Below, in pieces: positions 41,258 to 49,421 of a stretch of 64,000 nucleotides of DNA (positions are counted from its first letter, which is position 1; every line of letters begins with the position of its first letter). A program made the position numbers and the translations under genes. Origin of the DNA: Allofournierella massiliensis (GTDB lineage Bacteria; Bacillota; Clostridia; Oscillospirales; Ruminococcaceae). The notes under the pieces were generated by a model. It saw only the letters and a list, made by a program, of their open reading frames with translations, did no database searches and had not been told where the DNA came from. The stretch covers positions 38,981 through 102,980 of the forward strand of contig NZ_SLUM01000015.1 in assembly GCF_004345265.1 (NCBI RefSeq), read 5' to 3'.

Positions 41258-41983
41258 TTAATCCCGGTTCCGGCCAAAAATGCGCAGCAGGTACAAAAAC
41301 AGGTTGATAAAGTCCAGATACAGCTGCAGCGCCGCATAGATGGATGCCTTTTTCGCCATGGCTTCGTTGCCCGCATAGGCAAAGTACAGCGCCTTGATCT
41401 TCTGGGTGTCGTAAGCGGTGTAGCAGGAGAAGATCACAATGCCCAGAATGCTGAACAGAATGCTGGACCCGCTCATAAAGAACATACCGATCACACTCAC
41501 CGCCAGCAGCACGATCAGGCCCACCATCAACGAAGTGCGCCAGCTGGTCAGGTCCCGTTTGGTCAGATAACCGTAGGCTGCCATTACGCCGAAGTACAGC
41601 GCCGCCGCGCCAAAGGCCATGAGCACATCGCCCATGTTATACAACCACAGGTAGGAGCTGAACACAAGGCCGTTCACCGCCGCGTAGAGGAAGAACAGGC
41701 CCCGGGCCGAACCCACGCTCATGCTGTGCAGGCGGGATGCCAGCGCCACCACCAGCACAATCTCCAGAATGGCCAGACCAAAGAAGGTAAAGCTGGAACG
41801 CAGCAGATAAAAGCCGATGTTGCTCATGTATGCAGCCAGCGAAACCCCGAAGGTGACCAGCAGGCCTGCAAACATCCACAAAAAGGTTTTTGCGGTATAG
41901 TTGCTCAGGGTCTCGTACTGGAATTTTTCGTTCATATAAACGGTATTAGGGCCGGAATTGTTCCATTGATTGTAATCGTTCAT
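41258..41983 (-). CDS. Bax inhibitor-1 / YccA family membrane protein (241 aa)
   Basis: Seven TM segments from about residue 35. The family pattern is visible in KTFLWMFAGLLVTFGVSLAAY, in GAAALYFGVMAAYGYLTKRDL and in the C-terminal IFSCYTAYDTQKIKALY, whose Asp pair with DFINLFLYLLRIF forms the proposed pH sensor of bacterial BI-1 (BsYetJ) calcium channels. The N-terminal 30 residues are polar. The start is the ATG at 41983 behind GAAAGGA; the longer frame runs over the promoter. The role in bacteria is poorly known. Confidence 0.88.
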   Translation of the reverse strand: MNDYNQWNNSGPNTVYMNEKFQYETLSNYTAKTFLWMFAGLLVTFGVSLAAYMSNIGFYLLRSSFTFFGLAILEIVLVVALASRLHSMSVGSARGLFFLYAAVNGLVFSSYLWLYNMGDVLMAFGAAALYFGVMAAYGYLTKRDLTSWRTSLMVGLIVLLAVSVIGMFFMSGSSILFSILGIVIFSCYTAYDTQKIKALYFAYAGNEAMAKKASIYAALQLYLDFINLFLYLLRIFGRNRD

Positions 41984-42020
41984 AACATCAAATCCTTTCT
42001 TAAGGTTGATTATACCGTAT

Positions 42021-42062
42021 ATTATATCTGGATTTGTAAATAAAATCAAAATCTTTTATAAT
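42021..42062. promoter_or_regulatory. overlapping divergent promoters for the BI-1 gene and hemW
   Basis: Rightward (hemW): TTGTAA (42034-42039), 17 bp, TATAAT (42057-42062). Leftward (BI-1): TTGATT (42049-42044), 17 bp, TATAAT (42026-42021). The two -35 elements interlock within 16 bp, so polymerases should compete. Confidence 0.7.
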
Positions 42063-42132
42063 GACTTTGTGACAAGATCCCCCAAAAGCCGATGTGGCGC
42101 ACAAAACCACCACCGGCGAAAGGAGCATTTTC

Positions 42133-43224
42133 ATGGCCTTTGGTCTTTATCTTCATATCCCCTACTGCCTGGCAAAATGCCGTTACTGCGATTTTTATTC
42201 CAAGGGTGGCAGCCGGGGCGTTCCGCAGGAATATGTGGATGCACTGGTGCGCCGGATGGACGAGTTCCGCCGGAAGGGCCTGCTGGCCCGGCATCCGGAC
42301 ACGGTGTATTTCGGCGGCGGCACTCCCAGCCTGCTGACTCCGGAACAGGCCGCCCGGCTCATTGCCGCGGCCAGCCCCGCCTCTGGTGCGGAGGTAACGC
42401 TGGAGGCAAACCCGGAGACCGTGAACGAAGAAATTCTCACCGGCTTTTTGCAGGCGGGCGTGAACCGGCTGAGCCTGGGGGTGCAGACTGCCTTTGACGA
42501 GAGCCTGGCCCGACTGGGCCGCCCCCACACCGCGGCCCAGAGCCGGGAAGCCTTCCGGGCGGCACGGCAGGCGGGCTTTGCCAACATCAGCGGCGACATC
42601 ATGATGGCTCTGCCCCGGTATACGCGGGAGGAGTTAGACGCCACGCTGGAGCTGATTGCATCCGGCGGCGCCACCCACATTTCGGCCTATCTGCTGAAAA
42701 TCGAACCGGGCACCGCCTTCGGCAAAAATCCGCCCGCCGACCTGCCGGACGAGGACGCCGCCGCGGATTTCTATCTCTATGGTGTGCAGCAGCTGGAACA
42801 GGCGGGCTTTGCCCAGTACGAGATCAGCAACTTTGCCCGCCCGGGCTTTAAGGGGCGGCACAACCTTTTATACTGGAACTGTCAGGACTATCTGGGCCTC
42901 GGCCCCGCCGCCCACAGCTGTGTGAACAATCGGCGGTTCTACTGGCCCGGCGATACCCACGCCTTTCTGGACCCGGCCTGCCAGCCGGTGCAGGACGGCG
43001 GCTGCGGCGCGGAGGACTATATCCTCTTACAGCTGCGGCTGACCAGCGGACTGGACCTGAACGCCCTGAAAAGCAAATACAATGTGGAATTTTCGCAAAA
43101 ACAATTGCGTTTTGTAGAAAAATGTGTGGGCGCCGGGTACGCCCGATTCCAAAACGGCGTACTCTCGCTCACCCCTGCCGGGCTGATTATTCAGAACAGC
43201 ATCCTGTGCGAGCTGCTGGACTGA
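42133..43224 (+). CDS. hemW: HemW, radical SAM heme chaperone
   Basis: Radical SAM protein related to HemN. YLHIPYCLAKCRYCDFY holds the Cys-x3-Cys-x2-Cys cluster ligands near residues 12-19, lacking the fourth Cys of true HemN. VYFGGGTPSLL, LEANPETV, RLSLGVQT and GDIMMALP follow in the standard order. At 363 aa it has HemW rather than HemN length. HemW delivers heme to respiratory proteins rather than oxidising coproporphyrinogen. The ATG follows AAAGGAG; the longer frame lacks a site. Usually found near lepA/hrcA, which is not the case here. Confidence 0.9.
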   Translation: MAFGLYLHIPYCLAKCRYCDFYSKGGSRGVPQEYVDALVRRMDEFRRKGLLARHPDTVYFGGGTPSLLTPEQAARLIAAASPASGAEVTLEANPETVNEEILTGFLQAGVNRLSLGVQTAFDESLARLGRPHTAAQSREAFRAARQAGFANISGDIMMALPRYTREELDATLELIASGGATHISAYLLKIEPGTAFGKNPPADLPDEDAAADFYLYGVQQLEQAGFAQYEISNFARPGFKGRHNLLYWNCQDYLGLGPAAHSCVNNRRFYWPGDTHAFLDPACQPVQDGGCGAEDYILLQLRLTSGLDLNALKSKYNVEFSQKQLRFVEKCVGAGYARFQNGVLSLTPAGLIIQNSILCELLD

Positions 43225-43276
43225 GATCCGGGCCCGTCCCCTTCCGCAAGCGGCGCAGAGAACACTCCATAACTCC

Positions 43277-43318
43277 AAAGTGCCCGTCTTTGTTTTCCTC
43301 CGAAGGCGGGCACTTTTT
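43277..43318. terminator. bidirectional terminator between hemW and the beta-CASP gene
   Basis: AAAGTGCCCG and CGGGCACTTTTT, with further CTT/AAG pairing, lie between two convergent genes. Confidence 0.8.
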
Positions 43319-43374
43319 CAGCTCATTTTATTTACATTTTGTATATTCTCGTTCGCTTTCTACAGAATTACGCC

Positions 43375-44979
43375 TTAATCTTCCCATTTCTCGCACAGAG
43401 CTTCCACCTGGCTTGCCATCCGGGCCAGCTCCTTGTTGGCATGGCCTTCCTTGGCCTTGATGATATTCAGCAGGCGGTGGCCGGCGTCCAGCAGACGGCG
43501 GAACACCGGGTTCTGGCTGCGCAGGCCGGCTTTCTTTTCCTCAATGCGCTTGCGGTTGCCCAAAGCCAGGCAGTGGCCGCTCACCAGATCGTAGACCGCG
43601 CCGTTGTAGGGCGCGCTGGCGGAGTAGCCCAGCTCGGCCATCAGACGGTTGGCAAAGATATCGCAGACGGTATCCTCGCCGTGGGTCACGAACACATGCT
43701 GGGGCTTGTGCTCTTTAAAGGCGGCGGCCCAGCGCATCAGGCCCTCGTTGTCCGCGTGACCGGAAACGCCAGCCAGCACCTTAATCTGGGCCCGCACCTC
43801 GATGGTCTCGCCAAACAGCCGCACCTCTTTTGCGCCTTCCACCAGTGCCCGGCCCAGGGTGCCGGGGCTCTGGTAGCCCACAAACAGCACGGTGGACTGG
43901 GGCTGCCACAGGTTGTGCTTCAGATGGTGCCGGATGCGTCCGGCTTCACACATGCCGCTGGCGGAAAGAATCACCTTGCGGCTCTGGTCAAAGTTGATGG
44001 CCTTGGAATCGTCGCTGCTCACAGCCAGCTTCAAGCCCTTGAAGCTGATGGGGTTGACCCCCTGCAGCACCAGTGCCCGGGCCTCCTCATCGTAGCACTC
44101 CGCCCACTGCTCCCGGAAGATGTGGGTGGCCTCCACAGCCAGCGGACTGTCCACATAGACGGTGAAATCGCCGTACCCCTTCACCAGGTTCTGCTCCTTG
44201 ATCTGGCGCAGAAAATACAGCATTTCCTGCGTGCGGCCCACCGCAAAGCTGGGAATCACCAGATTGCCGCCCCGGTCAAAGGTCTCCTGAATCACACCTG
44301 CCAGCTCGGTCACATAATCCGGCCGGGGGCCGTGGCTCCGGTCGCCATAGGTGGATTCCATCACCACATAGTCCGCTTCGGAAATGTACTGCGGATCCTC
44401 GAGCAGGGGCTGGTGGTCGTTGCCGATATCGCCGGAAAAGACCAGCTTTTTGGTGACCTCACCCTCGGTGACCCACAGCTCGATGCTGGCCGAGCCCAAC
44501 AGATGGCCCACATCCACGAAACGCCCCTTCACACCGGGAGCCACGTCAAAGGTCTCGCCGTAATCGATGGGTAGAAACAGCTTCAGTGCGTCCTCCGCGT
44601 CCTGCATGGTGTAGATGGGCTCGTATTCCGCTGCACCCGAGCGTTTTGCCTTCCGGTTGCGCCACTCTGCCTCAAATTCCTGAATGTGGGCGGAGTCGCG
44701 CAGCATAATGTTGCACAGCTCAGTGGTGGCGGTGGTTGCAAACACCGGCCCCCGATACCCGTTTTTCACCAGCAGCGGGATACGGCCGGAGTGGTCGATG
44801 TGGGCGTGGGTCAGCAGCAGGCTGTCCACCTGGCCGGGTGCCAGCGGCAGGGGCTGATTTTCATAAATGTCCCTGCCCTGTTCCATGCCGCAGTCGATCA
44901 TGATGTTCTGGTCGTTCACCTGAAGCAGATAACAGCTTCCGGTAACCTCATGGGCTGCGCCCAAAAATGTAAGCTTCAT
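43375..44979 (-). CDS. MBL-fold beta-CASP ribonuclease, CPSF/YSH1-type (534 aa)
   Basis: Metallo-beta-lactamase nuclease with beta-CASP and RNA-specificity domains. Metal motifs: LTHAHIDHSG (about residues 53-62), GHLLGSASIE and FSGDIGN. The beta-CASP part includes MESTYGDRSHG, IPSFAVGRTQEMLYFL, LSASGMCEAGRIRHHL and GVSGHADNEGL; the C-terminal RMMBL-like end is followed by a helical tail. Bacterial members process or degrade RNA. The start is the ATG at 44979 behind AAAGGAGG; an upstream ORF extension has no site. Monocistronic. Confidence 0.88.
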   Translation of the reverse strand: MKLTFLGAAHEVTGSCYLLQVNDQNIMIDCGMEQGRDIYENQPLPLAPGQVDSLLLTHAHIDHSGRIPLLVKNGYRGPVFATTATTELCNIMLRDSAHIQEFEAEWRNRKAKRSGAAEYEPIYTMQDAEDALKLFLPIDYGETFDVAPGVKGRFVDVGHLLGSASIELWVTEGEVTKKLVFSGDIGNDHQPLLEDPQYISEADYVVMESTYGDRSHGPRPDYVTELAGVIQETFDRGGNLVIPSFAVGRTQEMLYFLRQIKEQNLVKGYGDFTVYVDSPLAVEATHIFREQWAECYDEEARALVLQGVNPISFKGLKLAVSSDDSKAINFDQSRKVILSASGMCEAGRIRHHLKHNLWQPQSTVLFVGYQSPGTLGRALVEGAKEVRLFGETIEVRAQIKVLAGVSGHADNEGLMRWAAAFKEHKPQHVFVTHGEDTVCDIFANRLMAELGYSASAPYNGAVYDLVSGHCLALGNRKRIEEKKAGLRSQNPVFRRLLDAGHRLLNIIKAKEGHANKELARMASQVEALCEKWED

Positions 44980-45102
44980 AATCTGCGGGGCCTCCTTTGT
45001 TGCCGCCCGCGCTCTGCCCCAAACGGGGCCGCGAGGGCCGGTCCTGTCGTTACCTTTATTATAGCCCCTGCCCCGGGCGCTTACAAGCAAAATGTCAAAA
45101 AC

Positions 45103-45192
45103 AAAAGCAAACAGATTGTAAATTTTAGGCAATACCGCACAATTCCGAATGGTGAATCACGCGAGATTCCCTCAAACAATCTGTTTGCTTTT
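45103..45192. repeat. 90-bp element with perfect 17-bp inverted repeats
   Basis: AAAAGCAAACAGATTGT (45103-45119) and its exact complement (45176-45192) flank 56 bp that contains a smaller dyad, GAATC-GCGTGA-GATTC type (about 45151-45168). On the minus strand the right arm of the hairpin runs into TTTTGTTTTTG, so it may act as terminator of the ABC operon, whose stop is 3 bp away. The size and symmetry also fit a MITE-like insertion. Confidence 0.65.
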
Positions 45193-45194
45193 TA

Positions 45195-45773
45195 TCAGTT
45201 TTTCTGCAATTCCGGGATCACCACGCTGGCGCCGCCAAAGGCCCCGGCCTCCTGCTCGTCGTGAGTGATGAGCAGCAGCCATCGGCCGTTCAGCGCCCGG
45301 TGTACCCAGTCCATGGCCCGCTGTCGGGTTTCTTCATCCAGCCCTTTGAAGGGTTCGTCCAGAATCACACCTTCGGCAGGGGCCAGCAGCGCCCGGGCCA
45401 GTGCCACCCGCCGGGCCTGCCCACCGGACAGCTGCCGCGCAGGCTTTGCCCAGTCCTCTTCGCAAAGGCCCAGCTCTTCCAGCGCCGCTTCGATCTGCTC
45501 CCGGCCCAGCTGGGGGCAGCACAAGGCCACATTGCCCACCGCCGAAAGCTGGCCGCAGAGCCGATCCTCCTGAAACTGGGCCACGATCCGGCCATCCGCC
45601 ACAAGGCTGCCGGAGTCCGGCTGCTCCAGCCCCAGCAGCAGCCGGGCCAGGGTGGTCTTGCCCCGGCCGGAGGGAGCCATGAGCACGTTGACTCCTTCCA
45701 GGGTCAGATCCAGATCCCGCAGCACCCACTGATCCCCGTAGCGTTTGCCAACGCCCTTCAGTATCGCCTTCAT
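45195..45773 (-). CDS. ABC transporter ATPase, SsuB/TauB-like, compact (192 aa)
   Basis: Short ATPase with Walker A APSGRGKTT (first Gly replaced by Ala, about residues 32-40), Q-loop AQFQEDRL, signature LSGGQARRVALARAL, Walker B GVILDEPFKGLD and switch His in LLITHDEQEA. Typical SsuB/TauB/ThiZ ATPases are 230-260 aa; this one lacks the C-terminal extension and part of the helical domain but keeps every motif. It overlaps the permease gene by 4 bp. Substrate unknown. Confidence 0.85.
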   Translation of the reverse strand: MKAILKGVGKRYGDQWVLRDLDLTLEGVNVLMAPSGRGKTTLARLLLGLEQPDSGSLVADGRIVAQFQEDRLCGQLSAVGNVALCCPQLGREQIEAALEELGLCEEDWAKPARQLSGGQARRVALARALLAPAEGVILDEPFKGLDEETRQRAMDWVHRALNGRWLLLITHDEQEAGAFGGASVVIPELQKN

Positions 45774-46528
45774 GCGCCGCCCCCTTCCAGCTGCCTGCCC
45801 GCTGCGGCCAGCAGCCGAACAAATACCGCTTCAAACACACCGCTCACCAGCACGATCACCGCCGTCCAGGCGAACAGCTCGCCGGTTTCCAGATAGAGCT
45901 TTGCCTGATACAACGCCTCGCCGATGCTGCCGTCCGGCAGGCCGATCACCTCGGCAGCGATGCCGCTTTTCCATGCAAGGCCCATACCCACGGTGCAGCT
46001 CTGCACAAAATAGGGCCACACCTGGGGCAGCCAGATGGCCCCCAGTGCCCGGGAAAAGGAAATGCGGAACACCTTTGCCATCTCCAGCAGCTGCCGGTCG
46101 GTCTGCTGAATGCCCTCCAGCACCGCGGTATACACCACCGGCAGTACCATCAGAAAGCTGATGAGCACCGCCAGATTGGCACTGCGCACCCACAAAAGGG
46201 CCAGAATGATAAAGCTGGCCACCGGCACCGCCTTGATCAGCTGCATCAGCGGCCGGATCAGCACCCGCACCGGCTCCAGCCAGGCACTGGCCGCCGCCAG
46301 CAACGTGCCCACTGCCAACGCACCGAAAAAGCCCGCCAGAATGCGCAGGGCACTGAAGCCAACCCTCTGCCAGAAGGCGGCGGTGGGCACAAGGCCGACC
46401 AGCTTTTCCAGTGTTTCCAGCGGCGAAGCAAGCAGAAAGCTCTGCTCCATCGCCATGGCCGAAAACTGCCAGACCGCCACCCAAAACAGGATGGCGGCCG
46501 CTTGTTTGATTCGTTTATTCCACACCAT
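45770..46528 (-). CDS. ABC transporter permease, SsuC/TauC-like (252 aa)
   Basis: BPD_transp_1-type permease with six TM segments. The EAA-type coupling loop is visible in GIQQTDRQLLEMAKVFRIS followed by LGAIWLPQVWPYFVQ. The start is the ATG at 46528, inside the end of the binding-protein gene (14-bp overlap), so the two are coupled. Forms one transporter with the flanking ATPase and binding protein. Confidence 0.87.
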   Translation of the reverse strand: MVWNKRIKQAAAILFWVAVWQFSAMAMEQSFLLASPLETLEKLVGLVPTAAFWQRVGFSALRILAGFFGALAVGTLLAAASAWLEPVRVLIRPLMQLIKAVPVASFIILALLWVRSANLAVLISFLMVLPVVYTAVLEGIQQTDRQLLEMAKVFRISFSRALGAIWLPQVWPYFVQSCTVGMGLAWKSGIAAEVIGLPDGSIGEALYQAKLYLETGELFAWTAVIVLVSGVFEAVFVRLLAAAGRQLEGGGA

Positions 46529-47597
46529 AGTAGAAATCGTCGCCCGGCAGCGCACCGCCCACCGAGGCGGCATCCTGCTGGTACAGCACGTCCAGATAGC
46601 CGCTCAGGGCCTGCTTCATGTCCGCGCCGTCCATGTAGGTGATGTTGCAGGCGGGCAGAGCCTTCTCAGCCAGAGGAGCCTTGGCCACGATGCCGTACTC
46701 CGCCACCAGCTGGGCCGCGTCGGCAGTGTTGGCGGTCACCCACTCAATGCTGCTGCGGTAGTCGGCCAGAAAGACCTCCAGCTCCTCGGGATGCTGCTCG
46801 GCATAGTCGCTGCGCACGGCCAGCACGCCGGTGATCAGCTGGGAATCCGGGTCAATCTTGTTCCATTCCTCGGTCAGATCCAGCGCCACGTTCAGGCCCT
46901 CCACCTGAGCCTGGGCAGCGGTCACATAGGGCTGGGGCAGCACGGCCACCGCGCCCTCGCCGGCGCTCTGCAGCGTGGACAGCACCTCGGTAGCCTCGCT
47001 CTTGTATTCGATGGTCACATCCTTGGCCGGGTCGATGCCGTTTTCGGTGAGGATGTAGTTGAGCACATACTCAGGGGTGGTGCCCTTGCCGGTGGAATAG
47101 ATGGTCTTGCCGGCCAGATCGGCCACGCTGGCCACATCATCGCCGGTGGTCACCACATACAGAACACCCAGGGTGTTCACCGCAGCCACCTGAATCTTGC
47201 CCTCGGTTTTCTGGTACAGGGTGGCAGCCAGGTTGGCGGGGATGGCCGCCGCATCCAGCTCGCCCTTGGTCAGCAGAGGCACGATCTCATCCGCCGCGCC
47301 GTACATGGTCACATCATACAGAGGGCTTTCCATGCTCTCCTGATCCTTCATCAGCTTGACCATGCCCATGGTGGTGGGGCCCTGCAGGCCCGCGATCCGC
47401 ATGGCATCGCCCAAAGCGGCAGTGTCCTCGGAAGCGCTCACAGCGGAGGACGCAGGCACGCTTTCCGCCTGACTGGAAGCAGGCGCACTGGATGCAGCCT
47501 GCGAGGAAGCGGTGCTGCCGGAAGCAGCGGTACCGCCACAGGCAACCAGGCTCAGAGCCATTGCGGCAGCCATTACCATGCTTAACAAACGTTTCAT
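46515..47597 (-). CDS. ABC transporter substrate-binding lipoprotein, NMT1/SsuA-like (360 aa)
   Basis: Lipoprotein signal with Cys20 (MALSLVAC) and a Ser/Ala-rich linker of about 40 residues. It is followed by a periplasmic-binding-protein type II fold of the SsuA/TauA/ThiY class: RIAGLQGPTTMGMVKLM, GELDAAAIPANLAATLY, LAGKTIYSTGKGTTPEYVL and TGVLAVRSDY. It binds a small sulfonate-, nitrate- or pyrimidine-like ligand in known relatives; the real ligand cannot be read here. The ATG at 47597 follows AAGGAGAG. First gene of a three-gene operon, with a Crp/Fnr-type regulator transcribed divergently. Confidence 0.85.
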   Translation of the reverse strand: MKRLLSMVMAAAMALSLVACGGTAASGSTASSQAASSAPASSQAESVPASSAVSASEDTAALGDAMRIAGLQGPTTMGMVKLMKDQESMESPLYDVTMYGAADEIVPLLTKGELDAAAIPANLAATLYQKTEGKIQVAAVNTLGVLYVVTTGDDVASVADLAGKTIYSTGKGTTPEYVLNYILTENGIDPAKDVTIEYKSEATEVLSTLQSAGEGAVAVLPQPYVTAAQAQVEGLNVALDLTEEWNKIDPDSQLITGVLAVRSDYAEQHPEELEVFLADYRSSIEWVTANTADAAQLVAEYGIVAKAPLAEKALPACNITYMDGADMKQALSGYLDVLYQQDAASVGGALPGDDFYYGVE

Positions 47598-47642
47598 GAA
47601 AGTTCTCTCCTTCTGGGCAGTTGTTCCGGGCCGTAACCCGGT

Positions 47643-47671
47643 TTGCCTTTTTGGGGATATTCTACTATAAT
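47643..47671 (+). promoter_or_regulatory. promoter of the Crp/Fnr-family regulator gene
   Basis: TTGCCT (47643-47648), 17 bp, TATAAT (47666-47671), 57 bp before the ATG. The leftward ABC operon must start in the same 131-bp gap; a TAGAAT on the minus strand overlaps this -10 region. Confidence 0.6.
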
Positions 47672-47728
47672 AAAAGAAATTATGCCGTTGCGGCGGCAAC
47701 CAACCGCCCGCACAAAGGAGCCAATGCC

Positions 47729-48436
47729 ATGCGCAATTCCATCTTACTGGACGATCATCTTCCCATTCTGCTGCAAACCACCCTGTTTCACGGCCTGAGT
47801 CTGGCAGAGCTGCGCATGACCATGGAGTGTTTCCAGCCCGCCGCCCGTGCCTTTTCCAAGGGCGAGATCGTGCTGCTTTCCGGCTACGAGATACGGGATG
47901 TGGGCATTGTGCTGGCCGGTCAGGTGGAGGCGGTAAAAAACACGCCGGACGGCGGCAGCGTGGCCATCACCCTGATGGAGCCGGGCAGCCTGTTTGGCGA
48001 TGTGCTCAGCGGCAGCAGCACCAAAAGCCCGGTCACGGTGATCGCCAAAACCGACTGTCAGGTGCTGTTCGTGCCCTACCAGAAGATTCTGCACCCCTGC
48101 GCCCGGATGCACGGCAGCCACTTCCAGCTGATGCAGAATCTGGTGTGTACCATTTCCGACAAATACTTTGCTCTCAACCGCCGGGTGGACCTGCTGATTC
48201 TGAAAAGCCTGCGCAGCAAGCTGTGCGCCTACCTGCTGGAGGAATCCGCCCGCGCCGGGGCCGACACCTTCACCATCCCCTTCTCCCGGGCCGGGCTGGC
48301 GGATTACCTGAACTGCGAGCGCAGCGCTTTGAGCCGGGAGATCTCCCGCATGCGTGACGAGGGCCTGATCGAGACCTACAAAAACAGCTTCAAGCTGCTG
48401 AATAAGGCGGAGCTGACCCGCCAATATCACTGTTAA
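47729..48436 (+). CDS. Crp/Fnr family transcriptional regulator (235 aa)
   Basis: N-terminal cyclic-nucleotide-like beta-roll (about residues 20-130: FSKGEIVLLSGYEIRDVGIVL, LMEPGSLFGDV) and a C-terminal winged helix with FSRAGLADYLNCERSALSREI near residues 185-210. The N-terminus has no cysteine cluster, so it is not an oxygen-sensing Fnr; the ligand is unknown. The start is the ATG at 47729 behind AAAGGAG. It is divergent from the ABC operon and likely controls it. Confidence 0.88.
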   Translation: MRNSILLDDHLPILLQTTLFHGLSLAELRMTMECFQPAARAFSKGEIVLLSGYEIRDVGIVLAGQVEAVKNTPDGGSVAITLMEPGSLFGDVLSGSSTKSPVTVIAKTDCQVLFVPYQKILHPCARMHGSHFQLMQNLVCTISDKYFALNRRVDLLILKSLRSKLCAYLLEESARAGADTFTIPFSRAGLADYLNCERSALSREISRMRDEGLIETYKNSFKLLNKAELTRQYHC

Positions 48437-48455
48437 AAGGAGAGATTTTCTGTTT

Positions 48456-49421
48456 ATGAAAGCCCCTGTTTTATACATCGTGATCCCCTGCTACAACGAG
48501 CAGGAGGTTCTGCCCGTGACCAGCGGCATGTTCCTGGAAAAAATAAACAGCCTGATTGAAAAGGGCCGGGTTGCCCCTGAAAGCCGGGTAGTTTTTGTGA
48601 ACGACGGCTCCAAAGACAATACCTGGAACATCATTCAGGAGCTGGCAAAAAGCGACGAGCACTTCGAGGGCATCTGCCTTTCCCGCAACCGGGGTCACCA
48701 GAACGCTCTGCTGGGCGGTCTGATGACCGTGAAGGACCGGTGCGACATTACCATCAGCATCGACTGTGACGGCCAGGACGACATCAACGCCATGGATGCT
48801 ATGGTGGATGCCTACTGGGATGGCTGCGAGGTGGTGTACGGTGTGCGCTCCAAGCGGGATACCGACACCTTCTTCAAGCGCTTCACCGCCGAGGGCTTCT
48901 ACAAGCTGATGAACTGGATGGGCGCGCAGGTGGTGTTCAACCACGCGGACTACCGGCTGATGAGCAGCCGGGTGCTGAATGAGTTCGCCAACTTTAAGGA
49001 AGTGAACATTTTCCTGCGGGGCATGGTGCCGCTGGTGGGCTTCAAGAGCACCAGCGTGTACTACGAGCGGGCCGAGCGCATTGCCGGCGAAAGCCACTAC
49101 CCCCTGAAAAAGATGCTGGCCCTTGCCTTTGACGGCATCACCAGCCTTTCCGTAAAACCCATCCGGCTGATCACCGGTTTCGGTGCTCTCGTTTCGGTGA
49201 TCAGCTTTGTGGGCGTGATCTGGGCGGTGGTTGAGGCCATTCTGGGCAGCACCGTGGCAGGCTGGGCCTCCACCACCAGCATCGTCTGCTTTATGGGCGG
49301 CATCCAGCTGCTGTGCCTGGGCGTGATCGGTGAATACATCGGCAAGATCTATCTGGAAACCAAACAGCGGCCCCGGTTCATCATCAGCGAGACCACCTTC
49401 CCGGATAAGGAGGACAAATGA
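48456..49421 (+). CDS. GtrB/ArnC-like polyprenyl-phosphate glycosyltransferase (321 aa)
   Basis: GT2 catalytic domain (residues about 1-230) with VIPCYNEQEVLP, VNDGSKDNTW and SIDCDGQDD (the DXD region), RNRGHQNALLGGL, then two C-terminal TM segments (about 238-262 and 275-297). This is the layout of GtrB, ArnC and YfdH enzymes, which load glucose or another sugar on undecaprenyl phosphate for transfer outside the membrane. The ATG follows GGAGAG, 20 bp after the regulator. The product may feed a DUF6056 or GT-C type transferase; not proven. Confidence 0.88.
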   Translation: MKAPVLYIVIPCYNEQEVLPVTSGMFLEKINSLIEKGRVAPESRVVFVNDGSKDNTWNIIQELAKSDEHFEGICLSRNRGHQNALLGGLMTVKDRCDITISIDCDGQDDINAMDAMVDAYWDGCEVVYGVRSKRDTDTFFKRFTAEGFYKLMNWMGAQVVFNHADYRLMSSRVLNEFANFKEVNIFLRGMVPLVGFKSTSVYYERAERIAGESHYPLKKMLALAFDGITSLSVKPIRLITGFGALVSVISFVGVIWAVVEAILGSTVAGWASTTSIVCFMGGIQLLCLGVIGEYIGKIYLETKQRPRFIISETTFPDKEDK

